From NCBI GenBank assembly GCA_022601215.1, contig JAHZIZ010000349.1, forward strand, positions 1-17,550: DNA of 17,550 nucleotides, given 5' to 3'. The stretch's first letter is position 1, and each line of letters begins with the position of its first letter. The notes below the pieces were generated by a model, which did not search any database, was not told the origin of the DNA, and worked only from the letters and a program-made list of their open reading frames with translations. Shown piece by piece: positions 7,030 to 14,353 of the stretch. Source of the stretch: Bacteroidota bacterium. GTDB taxonomy: Bacteria; Bacteroidota; Bacteroidia; Flavobacteriales; Flavobacteriaceae. Position numbers and translations under genes: made by a program.

Positions 7030-7611
7030 TTAGGTTAGTGTTTTCAATATATTTTGAATAATACTCTTTAAAGTTTTTGGGTCTTGCACACTTAAGCCCG
7101 TTATACGGAACCCTTGAAAAGCATTCACCAAATAATGGGCTAACAATTGACTTTCCTCATTATTTCGAATGGATCCATCCATTTGCCCTTTCTGTACCAA
7201 ATCATCAAATATGCCAATAAGTCGATCCTGATTACCTTCCAAAAGATCCCTTAGCTGCCCATCCTGATTGCCCATTTCCGTAAAGCAATTAATGAGCATA
7301 CATCCTTTTTTTTCACTATCTCCAACGATGTCCTCCATGACATATATAAAGAGCAGTCCAATCCTTTCCAAAGCATTTCTATGTTGCTCATTCACTCGCT
7401 CAAATAGCGCACCGCTGTCCCCTTGGTATTTTTTTAAGCTTTCATGGTACAATGCCATTTTGCTTCCGAAAGAATTATAAATACTACTACGATTTAGTCC
7501 AGTCGCATCTACTAAATCTTGCATTGAAGTCCCGTTATAACCTTTTTTCCAAAACACAAGTATGGCTTTGTCTAAAACATTGGTCCTGTTAAATTCTTCA
7601 GTTCTTGGCAT
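7030..7611 (-). CDS. TetR/AcrR-family transcriptional regulator (tetR2)
   Basis: A 193-residue TetR-family repressor. The helix-turn-helix is at about 27-48 (GTSMQDLVDATGLNRSSIYNSF, then GSKMALYHESL). The C-terminal domain has KKGCMLINCFTEMG with C104 and C109 in a GCxLxN context like tetR1. The start is ATG. A TACATTTG -7 box lies upstream and an operator-like site sits next to it, while a second site precedes the SDR gene. TetR2 therefore probably represses itself and the SDR gene, in response to an unknown ligand. The paired cysteines could sense electrophiles or oxidants (inference). It shows the same layout as the tetR1 module but a different operator. Confidence 0.9.
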   Translation of the reverse strand: MPRTEEFNRTNVLDKAILVFWKKGYNGTSMQDLVDATGLNRSSIYNSFGSKMALYHESLKKYQGDSGALFERVNEQHRNALERIGLLFIYVMEDIVGDSEKKGCMLINCFTEMGNQDGQLRDLLEGNQDRLIGIFDDLVQKGQMDGSIRNNEESQLLAHYLVNAFQGFRITGLSVQDPKTLKSIIQNILKTLT

Positions 7612-7631
7612 GACTTATAAAATGAACAGTA

Positions 7632-7639
7632 CAAATGTA
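7632..7639 (-). promoter_or_regulatory. -7 box of the tetR2 promoter
   Basis: Minus-strand TACATTTG is a perfect TAnnTTTG match 20 nt upstream of the tetR2 ATG. No good TTG -33 element is visible at the normal distance, so the promoter may be weak. The operator starts one base further upstream. Confidence 0.55.
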
Positions 7640-7640
7640 G

Positions 7641-7656
7641 TGAAACGAACATTTCA
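7641..7656. promoter_or_regulatory. TetR2 operator copy, in the tetR2 promoter
   Basis: TGAAACGAACATTTCA is a near-perfect palindrome. Its reverse complement differs from the SDR-side core at one base. It abuts the -7 box of tetR2, as expected for autorepression. It lies in the divergent gap and could also affect the YheT-like gene that starts at 7725. Confidence 0.75.
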
Positions 7657-7724
7657 GAAAAAAGTATTTTGGAAAACTTTATGATATTTAAGATTTGGAG
7701 TATCTTTCCTCTCCAATTCCATCT

Positions 7725-8684
7725 ATGCCTCATATTACATCTTCTTACATTGCGCAAGGCCTTTTTAAAAATGGGCATTTTTCTACCATATATTCGGCAA
7801 AACTTAGGCAGGGCCCAAAACTCCTGCAAGAACGCGAACGAATTATTCTAGCTGATGATGATTTTATCGATTTAGACTGGTCGTATTCGCCGTCTCCAAC
7901 AAGAAAAGTTGCAATTTTACTCCACGGACTTGAAGGGAACGCTCAACGAATATACATGAGAGGTCACGCCAGGAAATTAATTGAAAATGGTTGGGATGTA
8001 TGTGCAATAAATTATAGAGGATGTAGCGGTGAAGACAACATGAGTTATACCTCCTATAACGCAGGAAAAACAGATGATTTACAAACGGTAATTTCAACTA
8101 TCTTACATAAAGATTTTTACACCGACATTTCATTAGTTGGATTCAGTCTAGGAGGTAATTTATTACTCAAATATCTCGGCGAACAACCAGTACTTCCAAA
8201 ACAAATTAGCAAAGGAATAGCCATTTCAGCTCCCCTAAACTTAAAAGGTTCTTTATCTAGACTTGAGGAGTCTCAAAATTGGATATATCGCACTTCTTTT
8301 TTATACAACCTAAAAAAGAAATACAAAATCAAAATGGAAAAACACCCAGAATATATGAATATGGGTATTCTGAAAAACATAAAATCGCTCAAAGATTTTG
8401 ATGATATCTACACCGCACCAGCACATGGGTTTAATGATGCATATGATTATTACGACAAAAATAGTAGCCTTCAATTCTTACCAAATATCAGAGTTCCTAT
8501 ACTTATTCTGAATGCACTTAATGATACTTTTCTTTCTCCAGAATGTTATCCGTTTACCCTTTCAGAAAAGCGAAAAAACATTTATCTTGAAACTCCAAAA
8601 CACGGAGGTCACGTTGGTTTTCACCAAACATCCGAAACCTATTACAGTGAGTCCCGTACAGTTCAATTTTTAAACACAAATTAG
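7725..8684 (+). CDS. YheT-family alpha/beta hydrolase
   Basis: A 319-residue protein from the ATG at 7725; a TTG at 7695 would add ten residues that do not fit the family. It matches the YheT/ABHD1-3 group: HGLEGN at 67-72 forms the oxyanion region, the nucleophile is S141 in GFSLGGN, the acid is D267 (NALNDTFLS) and the base is H296 (PKHGGHVGF). The AINYRGCSGEDN stretch is also typical. The family includes esterases and phospholipase-like enzymes; the substrate is unknown. It diverges from tetR2 and ends 5 nt before the azurin-like gene, so the two are likely co-transcribed. Confidence 0.88.
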   Translation: MPHITSSYIAQGLFKNGHFSTIYSAKLRQGPKLLQERERIILADDDFIDLDWSYSPSPTRKVAILLHGLEGNAQRIYMRGHARKLIENGWDVCAINYRGCSGEDNMSYTSYNAGKTDDLQTVISTILHKDFYTDISLVGFSLGGNLLLKYLGEQPVLPKQISKGIAISAPLNLKGSLSRLEESQNWIYRTSFLYNLKKKYKIKMEKHPEYMNMGILKNIKSLKDFDDIYTAPAHGFNDAYDYYDKNSSLQFLPNIRVPILILNALNDTFLSPECYPFTLSEKRKNIYLETPKHGGHVGFHQTSETYYSESRTVQFLNTN

Positions 8685-8689
8685 TCACT

Positions 8690-9202
8690 ATGAAATCAAT
8701 AAAAACCCTTTTCACCCTAACCCTTGTTTCTCTTCTTATAGCCTGTGGCGGAGAAAAAGAAAAGAAAGAGGAAAAACCAAATGTGACGATTGGATCTCAA
8801 AAAGAAGCTAAAAAAGAAGATGGAAATTCCATTACACTTGCGCTAAGCGGGAATGATATGATGCAATTTGACAAAAAAGAATTTACCGTTAAAGCAGGGC
8901 AAAAAGTGACTTTAAACTTTAGACATACTGGCAAAATGGACTTAGCGGTGATGGGACACAATTTTGTCCTCCTCAAACCGGGAACTGAAATTAATGTCTT
9001 CGCAGCTGCAGCTGCCAATGCCGGAAAACCGAAAGATTGGATCCCTAATGACGGCGAAGAAGTTATTGCTCACACCAAAATGCTAGGTGGTGGGCAGCGT
9101 ACTTCCATCACATTTACTGCACCAGAAGCTGGCATATATGACTTTATTTGTAGTTTCTCTGGACATTCGGGGTTAATGCGTGGCAAATTTAATGTAGAGT
9201 AA
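8690..9202 (+). CDS. Azurin-like blue copper lipoprotein
   Basis: A 170-residue protein with a lipoprotein signal (lipobox LIAC, lipidated C19), a Lys/Glu-rich linker to about residue 46 and an azurin domain. The type-1 copper ligands can all be placed: H90 (VMGHNFV), C154 (CSFSGH), H159 and M163 (SGLM), in the azurin pattern C-x4-H-x3-M. The LSGNDMMQFDKKEFTVKAG segment also matches azurin. The usual azurin disulphide (C3-C26) is absent. It carries electrons one at a time in the periplasm or at the outer membrane. The partner is unknown; the GMC dehydrogenase 2 kb away is one candidate (inference). Confidence 0.92.
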   Translation: MKSIKTLFTLTLVSLLIACGGEKEKKEEKPNVTIGSQKEAKKEDGNSITLALSGNDMMQFDKKEFTVKAGQKVTLNFRHTGKMDLAVMGHNFVLLKPGTEINVFAAAAANAGKPKDWIPNDGEEVIAHTKMLGGGQRTSITFTAPEAGIYDFICSFSGHSGLMRGKFNVE

Positions 9203-9204
9203 TT

Positions 9205-9759
9205 TTATGTACAGTCTTTGCGATCTATTCCTAGTTCGTTACTCAACTTTGCCCTGCGAACTGTCGATTGACTTGGCTTTACTTTCAAAAATTGAATAGG
9301 TATTCTTCCACCAATTGGTAAGCGATCAAAACATGATCTGCTAGCGACATGAAAGGTATTAGTATACAATACTTGAAGATACTCATACTCGTAGGTAAGT
9401 TCAAAATGGCGTTGCGCTTTCTTAACAGTTCGAGCATCTTTATTTTCAAGGCTAGAGGAATCTAATATTGCCTTGCCGCAAATAAATGCAGTTCCATAAC
9501 TCCCGTATTTTTTTATCAAGGCCTTTTCATAATAAAAAAGAAAACTCGAAGGCATAGTGAATAACAAGAAAAACAATGGAAAAACTATAAACACCCCACC
9601 AAAAATGTGGAGAAAAACCTTCCCTTCATTGACAAAGGAAGCAATATAGATGACAACAATCCCTAAAGCAATAAACAAAAGGCCAATCCCTAATGGGCCT
9701 AAATTTCGTTTAAAAGCTGCTTTAGCAAACACTATTTTATCTGAAAAAGAAACTTTCAT
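9205..9759 (-). CDS. Unknown two-TM membrane protein
   Basis: A 184-residue protein I do not recognise. It has two hydrophobic segments, about 22-42 (PLGIGLLFIALGIVVIYIASF) and 48-72 (VFLHIFGGVFIVFPLFFLLF), then a hydrophilic, mostly beta-predicted C-terminal domain with a stretch of basic residues (KKAQRHFELTYEYEYLQVLY). A DUF3592-like layout is possible but not shown. It starts 11 nt after the Hyi-like gene on the same strand, so it is probably the last gene of the GMC operon. Its stop lies 2 nt from the convergent azurin stop. No terminator is visible between them. Confidence 0.65.
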   Translation of the reverse strand: MKVSFSDKIVFAKAAFKRNLGPLGIGLLFIALGIVVIYIASFVNEGKVFLHIFGGVFIVFPLFFLLFTMPSSFLFYYEKALIKKYGSYGTAFICGKAILDSSSLENKDARTVKKAQRHFELTYEYEYLQVLYTNTFHVASRSCFDRLPIGGRIPIQFLKVKPSQSTVRRAKLSNELGIDRKDCT

Positions 9760-9770
9760 TTAAAACAATT

Positions 9771-10697
9771 CTACAAAAAAGAATCCACCTTTTTATAGGC
9801 ATCAATCACACGTTGCTCACCAGTTTTCCCTTCTTGAGAATTGCCGTGCTCCATTCCTAATATTCCAGTAAAACCTCGCTCATAGATATACGTAAAGATA
9901 TTCTTATAATTAATTTCTCCCGTTGTAGGTTCGTTTCTCCCTGGATTATCCCCTATTTGAAAATAGGCAATCTCGTCCCAACACGCTTCAATATTGGGTA
10001 ATAGATTCCCTTCTTGAATTTGTTGGTGATAGATATCGAACAAAATTTTACATGACGGACTGTCCACTGCCTTACATATTTGATAGGCGTGAGGTGATTC
10101 TGCCAAAAACAAACCTGGGTGGTTTCTAAAATTTAAAGGTTCCAATACCATGACTAGTCCGTGAGGCTCCAGAATAGCACTCGCCTGTTTTAGGGTTGCT
10201 ATGACATTTGCGGTCTGATAGTCCTCATGTAGATGCAAGTCAACATGTCCTGGAACTACCGTCATCCATTTGGCATTGACCCGTTTGGCGACTTCTACCG
10301 AATTCCTTATATCCTCTAAAAACTCCTCTCGCCATCCTAGTTTTCCACTTGCCAAATTAGGTTCTTTCCAATAGATCTTATGGGCAACAAAAACGCCCAT
10401 TTCAATCCCTCTTTTTTGCATCAATCTGGCCATTGCCTCTTGTTGTGCCACAGGGCGGTTGCGCATTTCATTATCTTCAAAGGCTGTAAAACCTTGATCG
10501 GCCATAAAGTCCAACTGACTCAAAATATCATCCCCAGCACTGTGCTTAAACATCCCATCATGAGGCGCATATTTTAAATTGAATTTGTGTTTTGGGACAT
10601 TCAATAACCCACCAAATTCGGAGGCAAATAAACTGCTTCCAAACGACAAAAGGGACCCCGCTAAGGCTCCCTTTTGTATAAATTGTCTTCTTTTCAT
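9771..10697 (-). CDS. Tat-exported Hyi-like TIM-barrel isomerase
   Basis: A 308-residue protein with a twin-arginine signal (MKRRQFIQKG followed by a hydrophobic ALAGSLLSFGSSLFA). The rest matches the hydroxypyruvate isomerase/AP-endonuclease-2 TIM-barrel superfamily. Likely divalent-metal ligands are E186 (VLEPLN), D221 and H224 (LFDIYHQQ), and E283 (GMEHGN); the QIGDNPGRNEPTTGEINY segment at 247-264 is Hyi-like. The Tat signal implies it folds in the cytoplasm and acts in the periplasm or envelope, unusual for Hyi itself. It lies 11 nt after subunit 3, so it may isomerise or cleave the keto-sugar made by the GMC dehydrogenase. The exact reaction is unknown. Confidence 0.87.
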   Translation of the reverse strand: MKRRQFIQKGALAGSLLSFGSSLFASEFGGLLNVPKHKFNLKYAPHDGMFKHSAGDDILSQLDFMADQGFTAFEDNEMRNRPVAQQEAMARLMQKRGIEMGVFVAHKIYWKEPNLASGKLGWREEFLEDIRNSVEVAKRVNAKWMTVVPGHVDLHLHEDYQTANVIATLKQASAILEPHGLVMVLEPLNFRNHPGLFLAESPHAYQICKAVDSPSCKILFDIYHQQIQEGNLLPNIEACWDEIAYFQIGDNPGRNEPTTGEINYKNIFTYIYERGFTGILGMEHGNSQEGKTGEQRVIDAYKKVDSFL

Positions 10698-10708
10698 CGG
10701 TCTAAGAT

Positions 10709-11395
10709 TTATAAGGCCATCGCTTTTCCATTACCCGCTTCACTTAAAGGCAAACAGCCTATTTGCTGTCCTGGCACTGGATCGTACCACAAGACATTTT
10801 TACCAATAGTCTCAGAGCTTTTCCAACCCCACATTGTCATCCCTCTAACAGTGGCTAATAAATTAAACATAGCCGCCTCCTTATCGGGTTGAACCGTAGG
10901 ATCTAATTTGTATGCTTGACTAAATTCTCCCATCTTTTTACCATAAGCAGTTTGTGTTGACTTATCCGTTTTAAGATATTTAGAAAGTATTTGATCAAAT
11001 TCTTCTGGAGTTCCGTCAGCTAATTCTTTTTGGAAGGTTGTTTTATAATTCTCTTCAAAAGTCGTCCAAAGATTTTTCATAAAAGGCTGCTCTCTGGTTG
11101 GAGATACCTCCCAAAATTCATCCTCGACCTCGGATTTATTTGCAGGCAATACTTCCTTCCAATATTTGTCGATAAACTCATGAACGCCTACTTCGACTGC
11201 CCCTGGTACTTTTTCATCATTAGGTATAATTAAAGCAACCATACTCTTTAATGCATGCCCTTGCGCCGGGCTCAGAAACACAGGGCTAAAAACAGGTGTG
11301 TTTTCACAGCTCTGTAACAAGCTCATTACGGCTGGCGTAACCACTAAGGCTCCCGCTCCATATCCTAAATTCTTTAATAACTGTCTTCTTTTCAT
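10709..11395 (-). CDS. Gluconate 2-dehydrogenase subunit 3-family protein (Tat lipoprotein)
   Basis: A 228-residue small-subunit protein of FAD-dependent sugar dehydrogenases. It has a Tat-type start (MKRRQLLKNLGYGAG) and a lipobox ending at C30 (SLLQSC), so it is probably a Tat lipoprotein. The first mature part, FLSPAQGHALKSMVALIIPNDEKVPGAVEVGVHEFIDKYW, is the standard subunit 3 motif. In known GMC sugar dehydrogenases this subunit chaperones the catalytic subunit and carries it across the membrane. Its ATG overlaps the GMC stop (TAATG), giving translational coupling, as expected for subunits of one complex. Confidence 0.9.
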   Translation of the reverse strand: MKRRQLLKNLGYGAGALVVTPAVMSLLQSCENTPVFSPVFLSPAQGHALKSMVALIIPNDEKVPGAVEVGVHEFIDKYWKEVLPANKSEVEDEFWEVSPTREQPFMKNLWTTFEENYKTTFQKELADGTPEEFDQILSKYLKTDKSTQTAYGKKMGEFSQAYKLDPTVQPDKEAAMFNLLATVRGMTMWGWKSSETIGKNVLWYDPVPGQQIGCLPLSEAGNGKAMAL

Positions 11396-13107
11396 TAGGC
11401 TTCGTTTTTAATTTGTTGAGCTGCATGATGCGCCGCCCTTGCAGTAAAGGCCATATAGGTAAGGGATGGGTTTACACAACTCGCTGAAGTCATAAATGCC
11501 CCGTCCGTTACATAAACGTTTGGCACAGCATGTATTTGATTGTTTCCATTCAACACTGACGTCTTTGGGTCATGCCCCATACGTGCCGTCCCCATTTCAT
11601 GAATTCCCAAACCTGGTGCCCCAGGATCATCCCAGGGTTCGATATCTGTATACCCCGCTTTTTCTAGCATGTTTACAGCTTCTTGAACCATGTCTTTACG
11701 CATTTCATATTCGTTCTCTTTCCATTCTGCGTCGAAGGTAACTGTTGGTAATCCCCACTCATCTAGATTATCATAATCCAAGGCCATTTTATTTTCATGA
11801 TAAGGAAGACATTCCCCAAAACCTAATAATAACATACGCCAATTTCCTGGCTCCGTAATAGCTTCCTTAAATTGCTCTCCATAAGCAAGCTCCGCAACCA
11901 CTTCGTTATAACGGCTTCGACTTGCTCCACCTTGATAACCATATCCTCTTTTAAAAGTCTTTTGATCCGTTTCTCCGCCTATATTTCTAAAGCGTGGAAT
12001 ATAAATTCCATTTGGACGTCGTCCTTTATAATGTTTGTCTTCAAACCCTGGAACATTGGCCCAAGCACCTGCTTTAAAATGATGATCCATAATATTGTGT
12101 CCTAATTCTCCCGAATCATTCCCCATTCCATTAGGGAACCTTTCACTTTTGGATTGCATCAATATACTTGCACTGGCAATAGCAGAAGCACAAAGAAAAA
12201 CCACCTTCGATTTAAAAACTATCTTCTCCTTTGTTTCAGTGTCAATTATTTCTACGCCACTAGCCGTTCCTGTTTCATTATCATACAGTACCTGACTAAC
12301 AATCGAATTGGGACGAATCGTCATATTTCCTGTTTCACTAGCAGTAGGCAAGGTGGAAGAATTACTACTAAAATAGCCTCCAAATGGGCATCCTCTCATA
12401 CATCGATTACGAAACTGGCAGGCAGAACGCCCCAGTCCTTTGTAGGTACCTGTTCCTGTTATATGCGCCACACGACCAATTGTGAGCAAACGACCATCAT
12501 CGTAATTTTTATCGATTTCTCCTTTCAAATCTTCTTCTGCACAATTCAATTCCATTGGTGGGCAGAACTTACCATCTGGCAATTGTTCTAGTCCAAGGTT
12601 CTCACCACTCACGCCAATGAATTCTTCTACCTTATCATACCAAGGTGCAATATCTTTATAGCGCACGGGCCAATCCACTGCGATGCCTTCCTTTTTATTT
12701 GCTTCAAAATCTATATCGCTCCATCGATAACTTTGCCGTCCCCACATGATTGAACGACCTCCAACATGATATCCTCTTATCCAATCAAAACGTTTCACCT
12801 CATTATAAGGGTGTTTTAGGTCATTTACAAAAAAATGTCGATGCCCCTCATCTGTGGTATATCCGGTTCTCGCTTGTTTCAATTGTTGCTGTTGTTCCTT
12901 TAAAGGAAGATTTCCTTTGTAAGGAAAATCCCAAGGATCCATATTCATGGTATGATAGTCCTGAACGTGTTCTATCATTCTTCCACGTTCTAACACTAGG
13001 GTCTTCAAGCCGTTTTCACAAAGTTCTTTGGCCGCCCAACCCCCGCTTATTCCAGAACCTACAACAATTGCATCATAGTGTTCGTCAGGGTTTGCTTGTG
13101 TATTCAA
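11395..13107 (-). CDS. GMC-family FAD-dependent sugar dehydrogenase, catalytic subunit
   Basis: A 570-residue GMC oxidoreductase. The FAD Rossmann motif GSGISGG is at 17-23 with E40 for the ribose; the catalytic His/Asn pair is H503 (GIHEMGTARMG) and N546 (CVNPSLTYMAF). The relatives are gluconate/sorbitol/glucose dehydrogenases and glucoside 3-dehydrogenases. C230, C236 and C240 (SAC, RNRC, MRGCPFGG) align with the cysteines that hold a 3Fe-4S cluster in FAD glucose dehydrogenase. It has no signal, so export probably depends on subunit 3. The start is TTG at 13107; no ATG or GTG lies between it and an upstream stop, and the next Met is after the FAD motif. No cytochrome subunit is in the window. 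Confidence 0.92.
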   Translation of the reverse strand: MNTQANPDEHYDAIVVGSGISGGWAAKELCENGLKTLVLERGRMIEHVQDYHTMNMDPWDFPYKGNLPLKEQQQQLKQARTGYTTDEGHRHFFVNDLKHPYNEVKRFDWIRGYHVGGRSIMWGRQSYRWSDIDFEANKKEGIAVDWPVRYKDIAPWYDKVEEFIGVSGENLGLEQLPDGKFCPPMELNCAEEDLKGEIDKNYDDGRLLTIGRVAHITGTGTYKGLGRSACQFRNRCMRGCPFGGYFSSNSSTLPTASETGNMTIRPNSIVSQVLYDNETGTASGVEIIDTETKEKIVFKSKVVFLCASAIASASILMQSKSERFPNGMGNDSGELGHNIMDHHFKAGAWANVPGFEDKHYKGRRPNGIYIPRFRNIGGETDQKTFKRGYGYQGGASRSRYNEVVAELAYGEQFKEAITEPGNWRMLLLGFGECLPYHENKMALDYDNLDEWGLPTVTFDAEWKENEYEMRKDMVQEAVNMLEKAGYTDIEPWDDPGAPGLGIHEMGTARMGHDPKTSVLNGNNQIHAVPNVYVTDGAFMTSASCVNPSLTYMAFTARAAHHAAQQIKNEA

Positions 13108-13385
13108 AATAGTATATTGTTTTAATTAGTTTTTCTGAATTGGTTATGGTTTGTTCTACTGAAAGTAAACAGGTTACCTTCATGAGAAGTCCGTCTAATT
13201 TCTACTATTTTTTTCGATTACGCAAAAATCCATTCTTAAAAGAATCGTATCCTTAACCGAAAACGTTTTCGGTTGCGAATACTGCAATAGAACTGTGAAA
13301 CTTATTCATTACTTTTAAAAAAAAACTACCTTAGACGGTACTAAATAACAGACACTAACATTCCATAAACAAGAACTCCTTTACA
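13108..13385. promoter_or_regulatory. Divergent control region of the two sugar arms
   Basis: This 278-nt gap holds both promoters of the divergent operons. I found no perfect TTG/TAnnTTTG pair. The closest minus-strand -7 box is GATTTTTG (13230-13223), and a plus-strand TACTTTTA is visible at about 13310. A 6-bp inverted repeat ATTCTT-AA-AAGAAT is at 13232-13245. The strong feature is the LacI-type palindrome listed separately. Confidence 0.5.
13255..13274. promoter_or_regulatory. LacI/GalR-type operator
   Basis: AACCGAAAACGTTTTCGGTT is a perfect 20-bp palindrome with a central CG and CG at both flanks, the hallmark of LacI/GalR-family sites. It lies 147 nt from the GMC start and 111 nt from the plus-strand lipoprotein start, so one regulator could control both arms. 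No LacI-family gene is in the window. Confidence 0.88.
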
Positions 13386-14345
13386 ATGAAAAAAATAGTA
13401 TCTCTACTCATTCTAAGTATCGTTTTAATTTCCTGCAAAAACACTTCAGAAGAGAAATCTGAAACAGCTCAAAAACCAGCACCTACTGTCGAAGTTTATA
13501 ATCCTAAACTTTCTTTAGCACAGTGGTCGTTACATAAAAGATATCAAGCCGAAGGTGCAAACCCTTTTCAATTCGCTCAAGACGCCAAAGCCTTAGGGTT
13601 TGATGCGATTGAAATTGTTAGTCAGTTATATGAAGAAGAAATGAAGGAATATGGGTTTGCTGCCGTTATTGATTCGTTGAAAGCTCAAAATAAAAAACAT
13701 GGTGTTTCTTGTGTTTTGGTAATGGTAGATCATGAAGGTGACCTCGCCGATCCGGACCCTATCAAGCGAGATTTAGCTGTCGAAAATCACAAAAAGTGGG
13801 TGGATGCAACAGCTGATCTAGGTGGGCATTCTATTCGAGTAAATACGTTTGGAACCAATGACCCAAAAGTCTGGATAGAAACAGTAACAGACGGGCTCAA
13901 AAAATTATCCGAGTATGCAGCTACGAAAAATATTAATGTCATTGCCGAAAATCACGGTTGGCTATCTTCCAATGCGCCACTCTTAATGAACGCACTAGAA
14001 ATAGTCAATTTGGACAATTGTGGAACACTTCCTGATTTTGGAAATTGGTGTGTGAAACGCGAAAATGAAGAACGCTGGGGCGCCTGTATAGAAGAATATC
14101 CAGATTACTATCAAGGAATTGAATTAATGATGCCAAGAGCGAAGGCCGTAAGTGCCAAATCTTATAGTTTTAATGCAGCTGGTGACGAAGAAAAGATTGA
14201 TTACTATAGAATGATGCAATTAGTAAAAGATGCAGGTTATACGGCCCACATAGGTGTTGAGTTTGAAGGAGATGACATGCCAGAAGAAAAGGGAATCCTC
14301 GCTACCAAAGAACTTGTTTTAAAAGCAGCCCAACTAACTAAATAG
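13386..14345 (+). CDS. TIM-barrel sugar isomerase/epimerase-family lipoprotein
   Basis: A 319-residue protein. It begins with a lipoprotein signal (lipobox LISC, C17) and a short acidic/Lys linker, then a sugar phosphate isomerase/epimerase (AP-endonuclease-2) TIM barrel: SLAQWSLHKRY, ALGFDAIEIVSQ, VIAENHGW (metal Glu), GTLPDFGNW (metal Asp) and HIGVEFEGDD (metal Glu). The enzyme thus appears anchored in the envelope, where no phosphorylated sugar is expected. In glucoside 3-keto pathways this fold supplies 3-keto-glycoside hydrolases, epimerases or beta-eliminases, which fits the neighbouring GMC dehydrogenase. It is the first gene of the plus-strand operon, 8 nt before the MFS gene. Confidence 0.88.
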   Translation: MKKIVSLLILSIVLISCKNTSEEKSETAQKPAPTVEVYNPKLSLAQWSLHKRYQAEGANPFQFAQDAKALGFDAIEIVSQLYEEEMKEYGFAAVIDSLKAQNKKHGVSCVLVMVDHEGDLADPDPIKRDLAVENHKKWVDATADLGGHSIRVNTFGTNDPKVWIETVTDGLKKLSEYAATKNINVIAENHGWLSSNAPLLMNALEIVNLDNCGTLPDFGNWCVKRENEERWGACIEEYPDYYQGIELMMPRAKAVSAKSYSFNAAGDEEKIDYYRMMQLVKDAGYTAHIGVEFEGDDMPEEKGILATKELVLKAAQLTK

Positions 14346-14353
14346 TACGACAT

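Noticed and set aside
7695..7724. TTG start of the YheT-like hydrolase
   Set aside because: The ATG at 7725 starts the family-typical sequence; the TTG extension adds ten unmatched residues.
13223..13230. -7 box for the GMC promoter
   Set aside because: GATTTTTG deviates at the first base and has no TTG at the right distance.
13232..13245. ATTCTT-AA-AAGAAT inverted repeat as a second operator
   Set aside because: Too short and AT-rich to separate from chance; not repeated in the window.
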